Shown piece by piece: positions 17,526 through 25,834 of a DNA stretch of 64,000 nt; the stretch's first letter is position 1; each line of letters starts with the position of its first letter. The notes below the pieces were generated by a model. That model was given only the letters and a program-made list of their open reading frames with translations. It did no database searches and was not told the origin of the DNA. The position numbers and the translations under genes are program-made. Origin of the DNA: Pectobacterium cacticida (GTDB lineage: Bacteria > Pseudomonadota > Gammaproteobacteria > Enterobacterales > Enterobacteriaceae); assembly GCF_036885195.1 (NCBI RefSeq), contig NZ_CP133656.1, positions 3,844,001 to 3,908,000 on the forward strand. Reading direction: 5' to 3'.

Positions 17526-18284
17526 GTGATTCCAGTAGAACGTCATCAACAAATTCTGGCGCTGATCGCCGAACGCGGCGTGGTGAGTATCAATGAATTG
17601 ACAGAGCGACTGGGCGTGTCGCACATGACGGTTCGGCGCGATGTGCAAAAGCTGGAGCAGGACGGTCTGCTGCTGAGTGTCTCCGGCGGCGTGCGCTCGC
17701 CCGAACGTCTGGCGATTGAGCCGTCGCATCAGGTTAAATCCGTGATGTTCAGCCAGCAGAAAGAAGCAATTGGCAAACTGGCGGCGCAGCACATTCCGTT
17801 GAATAGCTGCATTTATCTGGATGCAGGCACCACGACGCTATCGCTGGCGCGCGAGTTGGCGGAACGCGACGATCTCCTGATTGTCACCAACGACTTTGTT
17901 ATCGCAGCCTTTCTGATTGACTCCAGCCAGTGCCGCATGATCCACACCGGCGGCACGCTGTGTCGGGAAAACCGCTCCTGCGTTGGGGAGGCGGTAGCGC
18001 AGGCGCTGCGCAACCTGTTTATCGACATCGCCTTTATCTCCGCGTCCTCCTGGAGCCTGCGCGGGTTGTCCACGCCAAACGAAGACAAAGTGGTTGTGAA
18101 ACGCGCGGTGGTAGAAGCCAGCAGAAAACGCGTCCTGCTATGCGACACCTCGAAATATGGTCGCATCGCCACCCACCTTGCCACGCCGCTCAGCGTATTC
18201 GACAGTATTATCACCGACGACGGCTTACCTGCCGCCGCCAAAGAAGCCTTGAGCAAAATGGGGGTAGAGGTGCTGGTGGCGTGA
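17526..18284 (+). CDS. DeoR-family transcriptional regulator of threonate genes (YgbI-like)
   Basis: This 252-aa DeoR/GlpR repressor has an N-terminal helix-turn-helix (RHQQILALIAERGVVSINEL..VSHMTVRRD, residues 5-40) and a C-terminal sugar-phosphate sensor domain with the family motifs YLDAGTTTLSLA, IVTNDFVIA and LLCDTSKYG. The start is a GTG with an AGGGA ribosome site. It is divergent from ltnD, as E. coli ygbI is from ygbJ. The likely effector is a phosphorylated intermediate of the pathway, such as 3-oxo-tetronate 4-phosphate; this is inference. Confidence 0.87.
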   Translation: MIPVERHQQILALIAERGVVSINELTERLGVSHMTVRRDVQKLEQDGLLLSVSGGVRSPERLAIEPSHQVKSVMFSQQKEAIGKLAAQHIPLNSCIYLDAGTTTLSLARELAERDDLLIVTNDFVIAAFLIDSSQCRMIHTGGTLCRENRSCVGEAVAQALRNLFIDIAFISASSWSLRGLSTPNEDKVVVKRAVVEASRKRVLLCDTSKYGRIATHLATPLSVFDSIITDDGLPAAAKEALSKMGVEVLVA

Positions 18285-18399
18285 GGGGGGATAGCCAAAC
18301 TGGGACGGCCTAACTCTCGCCTTGAGCCCAATGTGGAAATAAACGTATTATCGCGATGTCGTTAATTAAATAAACTCATGAAAAAAAGGAATGTAAATA

Positions 18400-19095
18400 A
18401 TGAGTGTGCGTAGTGAAATTATTGATGGCCGGCAAGCCTCTGGTGTGACATATGGCTTGATTTATACTGAGGTGCTAGGTTGGATTGATTTAGGCCATGC
18501 GAAAGGGGACGACATTAAGGATATTATTCAACAAATGTATGTCGGAGAGAATACTGAAGACGGAATGCCATACTACGATGTTACCTATAAACAAGGCATG
18601 ATTGGACTCAGAAGAAGCGTCACTATCAACCGATTTATTAAATGGCGGATAAAAAAAGGAAGGTCTCTTCAAGAAAGACATAGCATTGCTCTTGCTATGA
18701 TTCTCACCGTAGCGAAACGGTTTGAATCTATGCAGGCCTCTTTTCTATTCAATTTAGTTACAGATAGTGGGTTTAGTGGGGAAGATCTTGTTTCAGATTT
18801 ATTAGGTTTCTACCGAGTGGTTTCTACTCCTAACCCTTTTTATTTATTACGGCCAGTGAGTAAAGAAGAAGCATTAAAACGATGGGATTTCTATGGCCCT
18901 ATCGGAAATTTTAAAAATATAGGATTCCGACCTATTTTATTTCCGGATCCTGAGCTCAGGTCCTATGCTCAACCTCGGTTAGGGTTTCTCCCATCTTTTA
19001 TGCAAACAATATATCCTTATAATGACTTTGAGTCAGGAAATGTAGGTATTGCATCCTACGATGGTACTGAACTCACAACAAATTTCTTTAAATAA
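18400..19095 (+). CDS. Uncharacterised protein, first gene of a two-gene accessory unit
   Basis: This 231-aa protein is not recognised with confidence. It begins without a signal peptide and has an early segment YGLIYTEVLGWIDLGHAKG that faintly recalls DUF4056-type proteins, then ERHSIALAMILTVAKRFES and GFSGEDLVSDLLGFYRV. The His residues in DLGHA and ERHS and the Asp/Glu around SGEDL could form an active site, but no known catalytic signature is present. An AAGGA ribosome site precedes ATG 18400. It is A+T-richer than the flanking operons and followed after 1 bp by a small membrane-anchored or exported protein, a layout often seen for toxin/immunity or enzyme/partner pairs. Function is open. 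Confidence 0.75.
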   Translation: MSVRSEIIDGRQASGVTYGLIYTEVLGWIDLGHAKGDDIKDIIQQMYVGENTEDGMPYYDVTYKQGMIGLRRSVTINRFIKWRIKKGRSLQERHSIALAMILTVAKRFESMQASFLFNLVTDSGFSGEDLVSDLLGFYRVVSTPNPFYLLRPVSKEEALKRWDFYGPIGNFKNIGFRPILFPDPELRSYAQPRLGFLPSFMQTIYPYNDFESGNVGIASYDGTELTTNFFK

Positions 19096-19096
19096 C

Positions 19097-19513
19097 ATGA
19101 AAAAAAAGATAATTATATCACTCGTCATATCGATCCTAATTGTCTTGCCGCTTATCTATTATTGGCCTGCCATAGTTATTCTGACGGAGGGGAGTTCTCG
19201 CTACACGGAACAGGACACCCGACGATATGAAATGCTGACGGACGATATTATTAAAAATTGCCCGCGTATTTCTTCTATCTATGATTTTGGCTATGCCACG
19301 GTTGATGGCCCTGCATTGGAAGTCAGCAATATTACGTTTCAAAACACCAATAACGCGACAAGCATACGCAGCTATCTAGCGTCGCTTGGTTTTATGCCGA
19401 GCTACACAGACACGACGGGTGAGTATTGGAAGTCTACGGATTCAGATAAAACGATACATATAGGAATCATCAACGATCCTAAAATCGTTATCGTTGATGT
19501 CATACGAAAGTAG
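19097..19513 (+). CDS. Small membrane-anchored or exported protein, partner of the preceding gene
   Basis: This 138-aa protein starts at the ATG one base after the stop of the 231-aa gene (TAA-C-ATG). Residues 1-25 are a Lys start followed by a strong hydrophobic helix (IIISLVISILIVLPLIYYW), acting as signal or anchor, and about 110 mainly polar residues would then be periplasmic. No family is recognised. An anchored periplasmic partner encoded directly after a soluble protein would suit an immunity protein or an inhibitor; this is inference. In-frame upstream ATG 19049 lies inside the preceding gene and is not used here. Confidence 0.7.
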   Translation: MKKKIIISLVISILIVLPLIYYWPAIVILTEGSSRYTEQDTRRYEMLTDDIIKNCPRISSIYDFGYATVDGPALEVSNITFQNTNNATSIRSYLASLGFMPSYTDTTGEYWKSTDSDKTIHIGIINDPKIVIVDVIRK

Positions 19514-19615
19514 CCCTGAATAAAGCAGCAAGCGCGTTTGAATGTATGGTGATGTTCCGGTGCGTAGCATTTTGTACACGTCATGTACAGTTGTATAGAG
19601 ATTCACTACACGGGC

Positions 19616-19881
19616 ATGATGATGAAAGCGCCAATCAATATTCGGGCCAAAGCCTCCCAACGGGATTTGATCGATATGGCTGCAAACCTTGTGTCAAAAT
19701 CGCGTACCGATTTTATGCTTGAAGCTACCTGCCGTGAGGCGCAGGACATTTTGTTGGATCAACGTTTGTTGATTTTGGATAACGAACAGTTTGGCGAATT
19801 TTTGGCCGAGTTGGATGCATCACCGCAGAGCGTCAGGCTCGCATTAACGATCTAATGAGCCGCAAATCGCCATGGGAATAA
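19616..19881 (+). pseudogene. Frameshifted DUF1778 (TacA-like) antitoxin
   Basis: Residues from MKAPINIRAKASQRDLIDMA to about LAELDAS follow the DUF1778 ribbon-helix-helix antitoxin family that pairs with GNAT toxins. After GATGCATCA the open frame gives an aberrant tail and stops at 19855, while another frame gives the family-like ending AERQARINDLMSRKSPWE with its stop at 19881. A one-base frameshift near 19820-19830 explains both. The N-terminal DNA-binding part could still be made. Three ATG codons lie in a row at 19616-19624; the third matches the family start. Confidence 0.75.
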
Positions 19882-19949
19882 CTGCGCCAGAGTCATTACT
19901 GATAATTGCTCTTGGTGGCATGCTATTGATTAAATACATCCTTATTTAG
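19872..19949 (+). pseudogene. 5' remnant of a TacT-like GNAT toxin gene
   Basis: An ATG overlapping the restored antitoxin stop begins MGITAPESL, which resembles the start of TacT-type acetyltransferase toxins, and then runs into unrelated hydrophobic codons and a stop after 25 codons. The acetyltransferase domain is absent; the ParE-like gene begins 8 bp further on. This looks like a deletion that removed the toxin. Confidence 0.5.
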
Positions 19950-19956
19950 CCACTTT

Positions 19957-20250
19957 TTAAATATCAAAAAAGTGGCACATAGGTTCCATTTGCTGATGCA
20001 GGATTCGGATGATAAGAAGATCTTCTTCTCGTATGCGGTAGAAAATAGCGTGTTGCCTATGATCGAATCGGCGCACACCTTGGCTAATTTCAGGGTACTC
20101 TTGGCCTATATAAGGGGATTCTGCTAGCAGAATCAGCGTATTCTCTAGCGACTCTGTATAATTGTCAGCCTGACTGATGCCGTAGTTGATCAATGTGTAC
20201 TCAAAGATGCCTGCGAAATCTTCTACTGCAAGATTAGAGAGTTTATACAT
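19957..20250 (-). CDS. Type II toxin of the RelE/ParE family
   Basis: This 97-aa ParE/RelE-fold protein has the motif order typical of ParE: YKLSNLAVEDFAGIFEY, ESPYIGQEYPEISQGVRRF, HAIFYRIREEDLLIIRILH. ParE toxins poison DNA gyrase, RelE toxins cleave mRNA; the sequence favours the ParE branch, especially since the partner is ParD-like. Its start overlaps the antitoxin stop by 8 bp, so it is the second gene of the operon. The gene appears intact. Confidence 0.85.
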   Translation of the reverse strand: MYKLSNLAVEDFAGIFEYTLINYGISQADNYTESLENTLILLAESPYIGQEYPEISQGVRRFDHRQHAIFYRIREEDLLIIRILHQQMEPMCHFFDI

Positions 20251-20485
20251 TCAGTTCGCGCTTCTTTTTTGCCGCAATTTCACGCAGCGTCAACGAACTT
20301 TCTCCACTTTGCTCCCCCGCATAAATCGCTTTTTTCAGAGCCTCTGTTTTGGATTCTTGTTGTTCAAGAAGACGAAGTGCTGACCTGATGACTTCACTGG
20401 TTGAACTATAGCGACCGCTATCTATTAATTTGGAGACAAAATCATCCAGTTGTTCGCCGATCGTAATACTTGTCGTTCTAGGCAT
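20243..20485 (-). CDS. ParD-like ribbon-helix-helix antitoxin
   Basis: This 80-aa protein has an N-terminal ribbon-helix-helix (RTTSITIGEQLDDFVSKLI, then SEVIRSALRLLEQQE) and a charged C-terminal tail that would wrap the toxin. It belongs to the CC2985/ParD family. It precedes the ParE-like gene with overlapping ends. A perfect 7-bp inverted repeat 10 bp upstream of the start is the probable autoregulatory operator. Confidence 0.88.
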   Translation of the reverse strand: MPRTTSITIGEQLDDFVSKLIDSGRYSSTSEVIRSALRLLEQQESKTEALKKAIYAGEQSGESSLTLREIAAKKKRELNV

Positions 20486-20495
20486 AAAAACCTCC

Positions 20496-20514
20496 TGTGT
20501 TATCTATTAACACA
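20496..20514. promoter_or_regulatory. Probable ParD operator
   Basis: TGTGTTA-TCTAT-TAACACA, a perfect inverted repeat with a 5-bp centre, lies 11-29 bp upstream of the antitoxin start. Ribbon-helix-helix antitoxins repress their own operons by binding such palindromes. Confidence 0.6.
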
Positions 20515-20567
20515 AATGGTAGCACAGAAAAGCCTACTTAGTAGCCAATAAGAAGACCTTCTTTCCT

Positions 20568-20607
20568 CTGTCACTTTCCCGTCATCTTCCAGTTATTTTT
20601 CTGTCAT
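20568..20607 (+). promoter_or_regulatory. Four phased Pho-box heptamers upstream of ugpB
   Basis: CTGTCAC, CCGTCAT, CAGTTAT and CTGTCAT follow one another with 4-bp gaps, an exact 11-bp period, about 75-115 bp before the ugpB start. This is the signature of PhoB binding. The downstream CATGTCATGTTTACC also resembles the E. coli ugp promoter. Induction under phosphate starvation is expected. Confidence 0.85.
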
Positions 20608-20682
20608 GTGCTCATGTCATGTTTACCTTCGCATAAAAAACGCCGTGATGATGGCGATCCTAATTGATTGCAGGAGACAGGC

Positions 20683-22017
20683 ATGTTCAACAACACAATT
20701 CGTAAAACACATGCTATTCGCACCGCCGCGGCGTGTGTGGCATTAGCGCTGATGAGCGCCAGTGCGCAGGCCGCGACAGAAATTCCTTTCTGGCACTCTA
20801 TGGAAGGCGAGCTAGGGAAAGAAGTGAATTCTCTGGCTGACCGTTTTAACAAGGCACACAGCGATGTAAAAATTGTGCCGGTCTACAAAGGCAACTATGA
20901 ACAGAATCTGGCTGCCGGGATTGCGGCCTACCGCGCGGGAAATGCGCCCGCCATTTTGCAGGTTTATGAAGTGGGTACGGCGACCATGATGGCAAGTAAA
21001 GCTATCAAGCCCGTTTATGAAGTGTTCAAAGACGCTGGCATTCAATTCGACGAATCGGTGTTTGTACCGACCGTTTCCGGTTATTACACCGATGCAAAGA
21101 GCGGTCACCTGCTGTCGCAGCCGTTTAACAGCTCAACCCCTGTGCTGTATTACAACAAAGATGCCTTCAAGAAGGCGGGATTAGATCCCGAACAACCCCC
21201 GAAAACCTGGCAGCAAGTGGCCGACTACACCGCCAAATTGCGTGCAGCCGGGATGAAGTGCGGCTATGCCAGCGGCTGGCAGGGTTGGATTCAGATTGAA
21301 AACTTCAGCGCCTGGCACGGTTTGCCCGTTGCGAGTAAAAATAATGGCTTTGATGGCACCGATGCGGTGCTGGAATTCAACAAGCCGACGCAGGTCAAGC
21401 ATATCCAACTATTGCAGGACATGAACAAGAAGGGTGACTTTACCTATTTCGGCCGTAAAGATGAGCCAACCGAAAAATTCTATAACGGCGACTGCGCCAT
21501 CACGACGGCATCTTCTGGATCGCTGGCGGATATTCGTCAGCATGCCAAGTTTAATTACGGCGTTGGCATGATGCCGTATGACGCCGATGTGGAAGGCGCA
21601 CCGCAAAACGCCATTATCGGCGGCGCCAGCCTGTGGGTGATGGGAGGAAAAGATGCCGCGACCTACAAAGGCGTCGCTGAGTTTATGAAGTTCCTGGCCG
21701 AACCGGAAAATGCCGCCGAATGGCACCAGAAAACCGGTTATCTGCCAATCACCACCGCCGCGTATGAACTGACGCAGAAGCAGGGTTTCTATGAAAAAAA
21801 CCCCGGCGCGGATATCGCCACGCGTCAGATGCTGAACAAGCCGCCGTTGCCATTCACCAAAGGCTTGCGTTTGGGCAACATGCCGCAAATTCGTACCGTC
21901 GTGGATGAAGAATTAGAAAGCGTATGGACAGGTAAGAAGACGCCGCAACAGGCGTTGGATAGCGCTGTGGAACGCGGTAACGCGCTGCTGCGTCGCTTTG
22001 AGCAATCGACGAAGTAA
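20683..22017 (+). CDS. ugpB: sn-glycerol-3-phosphate ABC transporter, periplasmic binding protein
   Basis: This 444-aa protein has a Sec signal peptide ending at AQA, followed by the mature sequence ATEIPFWHSMEGELGKE, nearly identical to E. coli UgpB. Conserved segments include GTATMMASKAIKPVYE, ASGWQGWIQIENFSAWH and ALDSAVERGNALLRRFE. It binds sn-glycerol 3-phosphate and glycerophosphodiesters such as glycerophosphocholine in the periplasm. ATG 20683 was chosen because AGGAGA stands 9 bp before it. First gene of ugpBAECQ, behind the Pho boxes. Confidence 0.96.
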   Translation: MFNNTIRKTHAIRTAAACVALALMSASAQAATEIPFWHSMEGELGKEVNSLADRFNKAHSDVKIVPVYKGNYEQNLAAGIAAYRAGNAPAILQVYEVGTATMMASKAIKPVYEVFKDAGIQFDESVFVPTVSGYYTDAKSGHLLSQPFNSSTPVLYYNKDAFKKAGLDPEQPPKTWQQVADYTAKLRAAGMKCGYASGWQGWIQIENFSAWHGLPVASKNNGFDGTDAVLEFNKPTQVKHIQLLQDMNKKGDFTYFGRKDEPTEKFYNGDCAITTASSGSLADIRQHAKFNYGVGMMPYDADVEGAPQNAIIGGASLWVMGGKDAATYKGVAEFMKFLAEPENAAEWHQKTGYLPITTAAYELTQKQGFYEKNPGADIATRQMLNKPPLPFTKGLRLGNMPQIRTVVDEELESVWTGKKTPQQALDSAVERGNALLRRFEQSTK

Positions 22018-22089
22018 TACGCTTCTGTTGAGCAATACCGGGCCGAAGGGAATCGGCCTGTTTCTTTTCTGTTTGCAACGAGTTAGCGC

Positions 22090-22977
22090 ATGACATCATC
22101 CCGCCCCGTTTTTCGCAGCAGTTGGTTGCCTTACGTGCTGGTGTTACCCCAATTGCTGATTACCGTGATTTTCTTTATCTGGCCCGCAGGTCAGGCGCTG
22201 TGGTATTCGGTACAGAACTTAGATCCGTTTGGGTTATCCAGCGAGTTTGTCGGTATGGAAAACTTCAAGCAACTGTTCAATAACCCCTATTACCTTGATT
22301 CATTTTACACCACGCTGATCTTCAGCTTTATGGTAGCCGGGTTTGGCATGTTAATTTCGCTCTTTCTGGCCGCACTGGTGGATCATGTTATTCGCGCCAG
22401 CCGCCTGTACCAGACGTTGATTATCCTGCCCTATGCCGTCGCCCCCGCCGTCGCTGCCGTATTGTGGATGTTCCTGTTTAACCCCGGTCTGGGGCTGATT
22501 ACCCATTTTCTCGGGCTGATGGGCTACACGTGGAACCACGCGCAGCACAGCGGTCAGGCGATGTTTTTAGTGGTGCTGGCGTCGGTGTGGAAGCAGATCA
22601 GTTATAATTTCCTATTTTTCCTTGCGGCGCTGCAATCTATCCCTCGTTCACTGGTGGAAGCGGGCGCGATTGATGGTGCCGGGCCGGTACGACGATTCTT
22701 CAATCTGGTACTGCCGATGATCTCGCCAGTGAGCTTCTTCCTGCTAGTCGTCAATCTGGTGTACGCCTTTTTCGACACCTTCCCCATTATCGATGCCGCG
22801 ACGGCCGGAGGCCCCGTGCAGTCGACGACCACGCTGATCTACAAAATCTATCGCGAAGGGTTTGCCGGGCTTGATCTGTCTAGCTCTGCGGCGCAATCGG
22901 TGATCTTGATGCTGCTGGTGATCGGGTTGACCGTTATTCAGTTCCGTTTTGTAGAACGGAGAGTGAATTATCAATGA
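22090..22977 (+). CDS. ugpA: sn-glycerol-3-phosphate ABC transporter permease UgpA
   Basis: This 295-aa inner-membrane permease of the MalF/UgpA type has six hydrophobic segments and the EAA loop EAGAIDGAGPVRRFFNLVLPM near residue 195 that docks on UgpC. Its full-length match to E. coli UgpA (SSRPVFRSSWLPYVLVLPQL at the N-terminus) is clear. It pairs with UgpE to form the channel. It follows ugpB after 72 bp. Confidence 0.96.
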   Translation: MTSSRPVFRSSWLPYVLVLPQLLITVIFFIWPAGQALWYSVQNLDPFGLSSEFVGMENFKQLFNNPYYLDSFYTTLIFSFMVAGFGMLISLFLAALVDHVIRASRLYQTLIILPYAVAPAVAAVLWMFLFNPGLGLITHFLGLMGYTWNHAQHSGQAMFLVVLASVWKQISYNFLFFLAALQSIPRSLVEAGAIDGAGPVRRFFNLVLPMISPVSFFLLVVNLVYAFFDTFPIIDAATAGGPVQSTTTLIYKIYREGFAGLDLSSSAAQSVILMLLVIGLTVIQFRFVERRVNYQ

Positions 22978-23003
22978 AGGTGAATCAATGAAGGCCAATG
23001 ACA

Positions 23004-23849
23004 ATGATTGAGAATCGTCGCGGGTTAACTATTTTCAGCCACGTCATGCTGATCGTCGGTATTCTCGCCGTCTTATTTCCGCTGTACGTGGGGTTTGTGG
23101 CCGCTACGCTGGATAATCAGGAGGTCTTTCAGGCCCCCATGACGCTCATCCCCGGTACTCATCTATGGGAAAATCTGCGCCACATTTGGTTACACGGCGC
23201 GGGCAACAACGGTACGCCATTCGGGCTCATGCTACTGAACAGCTTCGTCATGGCACTGACGATTACGGTGGGGAAAATCACCGTATCGATTCTGTCCGCT
23301 TACGCCATCGTCTATTTCCGTTTTCCGCTGCGCAGCCTGTTCTTCTGGATGATTTTTCTGACGCTGATGCTGCCGGTGGAAGTGCGTATTTTCCCGACGG
23401 TGGAAGTGATCGCCAGGCTGGACATGATGGACAGTTACACCGGTTTAACGCTGCCGCTGATGGCCTCGGCGACCGCAACCTTCCTGTTTCGCCAATTCTT
23501 TATGACGCTGCCGGATGAGCTAATGGAAGCGGCGCGTATCGACGGCGCCAGCCCGATGCGTTTCTTCTTCGACATGGTGTTACCGCTATCGAAAACTAAT
23601 CTGGCGGCGCTGTTCGTGATCACATTCATCTACGGCTGGAACCAGTACCTGTGGCCGCTGCTGATTATCAGCGATGCCAATCTGGGTACGGCGGTCGCCG
23701 GGATTAAAAGCATGATTGCTTCCGGTGACGGAGCGACCCAGTGGAATCAGGTGATGGCCGCGATGCTGCTGACCATGCTGCCGCCGCTGCTGGTGGTGTT
23801 ACTGATGCAGCGCTGGTTCGTGCGCGGTCTGGTGGACAGCGAAAAATAA
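23004..23849 (+). CDS. ugpE: sn-glycerol-3-phosphate ABC transporter permease UgpE
   Basis: This 281-aa permease has six membrane segments and the EAA loop EAARIDGASPMRFFFDMVLPL. The length equals E. coli UgpE when the ATG at 23004 (MIENRRGLTIFSH) is taken; an in-frame ATG at 22998 with a nearer AAGG site is possible and would add two residues. The C-terminus RGLVDSEK is identical to the E. coli protein. It is the second membrane subunit of the Ugp importer. Confidence 0.95.
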   Translation: MIENRRGLTIFSHVMLIVGILAVLFPLYVGFVAATLDNQEVFQAPMTLIPGTHLWENLRHIWLHGAGNNGTPFGLMLLNSFVMALTITVGKITVSILSAYAIVYFRFPLRSLFFWMIFLTLMLPVEVRIFPTVEVIARLDMMDSYTGLTLPLMASATATFLFRQFFMTLPDELMEAARIDGASPMRFFFDMVLPLSKTNLAALFVITFIYGWNQYLWPLLIISDANLGTAVAGIKSMIASGDGATQWNQVMAAMLLTMLPPLLVVLLMQRWFVRGLVDSEK

Positions 23850-23874
23850 CTTGAGACGAATTTCGGAAACGCTT

Positions 23875-24948
23875 ATGGCAAGTTTAAAACTTCAGGCCGT
23901 CACCAAGTCTTACGATGGCAAAACGCAGGTTATCCACCCCATCGATCTGGATGTCGCAGACGGCGAATTCGTGGTGATGGTGGGGCCATCGGGCTGCGGT
24001 AAATCGACGCTGCTGCGCATGGTGGCAGGCCTCGAACGCACCACCAGCGGCGATATCTATATTGATAACCAGCGGGTCACCGATCTGGAACCGAAAGATC
24101 GCGGAATTGCGATGGTGTTCCAGAATTATGCGCTTTACCCCCATATGAACGTATTCGACAATATGGCTTACGGCCTGAAAATTCGTGGTTTCGGCAAGGC
24201 GCAGATTCGTGAACGCGTGGAAGATGCGGCGCGAATTCTGGAGCTGATGCCGCTGCTGCAACGCAAACCGCGTGAGCTATCAGGCGGACAGCGTCAGCGC
24301 GTGGCGATGGGGCGAGCGATCGTGCGTGAACCGGCGGTGTTCCTGTTTGATGAGCCGCTATCAAATCTCGATGCCAAACTGCGCGTACAGATGCGGCTGG
24401 AATTACAGCAACTGCACCAACGCCTGAAAACTACCAGCCTGTACGTCACGCACGATCAGGTCGAAGCGATGACGCTGGCCCAGCGCGTCATCGTCATGAA
24501 TAAAGGCATTGCCGAGCAAATCGGCGCGCCGGCTGATATTTATCGCCGCCCGGCATCGCTGTTTGTCGCCAGTTTCATTGGCTCACCGGCCATGAATCTG
24601 TGGACGGGCCGCATTAGCGATGATGGCTGCCGCTTTGAAATTGGCGACGACATCACGCTGGCACTGCCCGAACCAAAGCCGCAGTGGCGCGGCAAGGCAT
24701 TGACGCTGGGGGTACGACCGGAGCATATTCAATTAGCGACGCGCGAAACCGGCGGCATCCCATTGCACGTGTCCACACTCGAACTGCTGGGCGCGGATAA
24801 TCTAGCGCACGGTAAGTGGGGCGGACAAAACGTGATCGCGCGACTCTCTTATGAGCACTGCCCCGCTATCGGTTCGACGCTCTGGCTGCATTTACCAACG
24901 GCATCATGGCACCTGTTTGATTCGCAAAGCGGATTACGGATGGAATAA
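23875..24948 (+). CDS. ugpC: sn-glycerol-3-phosphate ABC transporter ATP-binding protein UgpC
   Basis: This 357-aa ATPase of the MalK family has Walker A GPSGCGKST, Q-loop VFQNYALYPHMNV, signature LSGGQRQRVAMGRA, Walker B VFLFDEPLSNLD and a C-terminal TOBE-type regulatory domain from about residue 240 (GVRPEHIQLA). The start MASLKLQAVTKSYDG aligns with E. coli UgpC; an upstream in-frame ATG at 23851 would add eight residues with no support. It powers UgpAE; in E. coli its C-domain is the target of inhibition by internal phosphate. Confidence 0.95.
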   Translation: MASLKLQAVTKSYDGKTQVIHPIDLDVADGEFVVMVGPSGCGKSTLLRMVAGLERTTSGDIYIDNQRVTDLEPKDRGIAMVFQNYALYPHMNVFDNMAYGLKIRGFGKAQIRERVEDAARILELMPLLQRKPRELSGGQRQRVAMGRAIVREPAVFLFDEPLSNLDAKLRVQMRLELQQLHQRLKTTSLYVTHDQVEAMTLAQRVIVMNKGIAEQIGAPADIYRRPASLFVASFIGSPAMNLWTGRISDDGCRFEIGDDITLALPEPKPQWRGKALTLGVRPEHIQLATRETGGIPLHVSTLELLGADNLAHGKWGGQNVIARLSYEHCPAIGSTLWLHLPTASWHLFDSQSGLRME

Positions 24949-25697
24949 TGGAAACAACCTGGCCCTACCCGCCCATTGTCGCCCATCGCGGCGGGGGTTC
25001 ACTGGCACCGGAAAACACGCTGGCAGCGATTGATGTCGGCGCCAGTCTCGGTCACAAGATGATTGAATTTGACGCCAAGCTGTCGCAGGACGGCCAGATT
25101 TTCCTCCTACACGACGACACGCTTGAGCGCACCAGCAATGGCTGGGGCATTGCTGGTGAACTGCCGTGGGACACGCTGGTCAGGCTGGATGTCGGCGGCT
25201 GGTACGGTCATCAATTTGTGGGTGAACGCCTGCCGCTGCTATCGGAAGTGGCAAAACGCTGCATGCAGTACGGCATGGCGGCCAATATCGAAATTAAACC
25301 CACGACCGGATATGAAACCGAAACTGGGCGGGTGATTGCGCTGGCAGCGCGTCAGCTGTGGGCCGATCATCCGGTTGCACCGCTGCTATCTTCGTTCTCT
25401 ATCGACGCGCTGGAAGCCGCTCAGCAGGCTGCACCGGAACTCCCGCGTGGGTTATTGCTGGATGAATGGAACGAGAACTGGCTGACGCTAACGCGGCGTC
25501 TGGGGTGCGTGTCTATCCACCTGAATCACCAATTGCTGACGGCAGAACGCGTTGCGACGCTGAAAGCCGCGGGTTTACGCATTCTGGTTTATACCGTTAA
25601 CCAACCCGATCGCGCACAAACTTTGCTGGATTGGGGCGTTGACTGTATCTGTACTGACCGGATAGATTTAATCGGGGCAGACTTCGCGACCGGCTGA
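24948..25697 (+). CDS. ugpQ: Glycerophosphodiester phosphodiesterase UgpQ
   Basis: This 249-aa GDPD-family TIM barrel has the catalytic signature IVAHRGGGSLAPENTLAAI at the N-terminus, metal-binding EFDAKLSQDG and the second His in LLHDDTLERT. It is the cytoplasmic enzyme that splits glycerophosphodiesters brought in by Ugp into glycerol 3-phosphate and the alcohol. Its ATG overlaps the ugpC stop (TAATGG), showing translational coupling. It completes the ugpBAECQ operon. Confidence 0.95.
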   Translation: METTWPYPPIVAHRGGGSLAPENTLAAIDVGASLGHKMIEFDAKLSQDGQIFLLHDDTLERTSNGWGIAGELPWDTLVRLDVGGWYGHQFVGERLPLLSEVAKRCMQYGMAANIEIKPTTGYETETGRVIALAARQLWADHPVAPLLSSFSIDALEAAQQAAPELPRGLLLDEWNENWLTLTRRLGCVSIHLNHQLLTAERVATLKAAGLRILVYTVNQPDRAQTLLDWGVDCICTDRIDLIGADFATG

Positions 25698-25834
25698 AGT
25701 CTGCCTTTCACCCGTCATCCTGCGTTATCTTGTCATAGCACGCCGCGGCGATGTTGATATCGTCGCAAGAAAATATAATGCGGGGGGGCCTTCTTTCTGA
25801 CTTGGTGCCGGTAATAAGGCAAGGAAATAGCTTC

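Noticed and set aside
18300..20570. Integrated prophage or transposon
   Set aside because: Despite accessory genes and lower G+C, no integrase, transposase, terminal repeats or tRNA attachment site could be seen.
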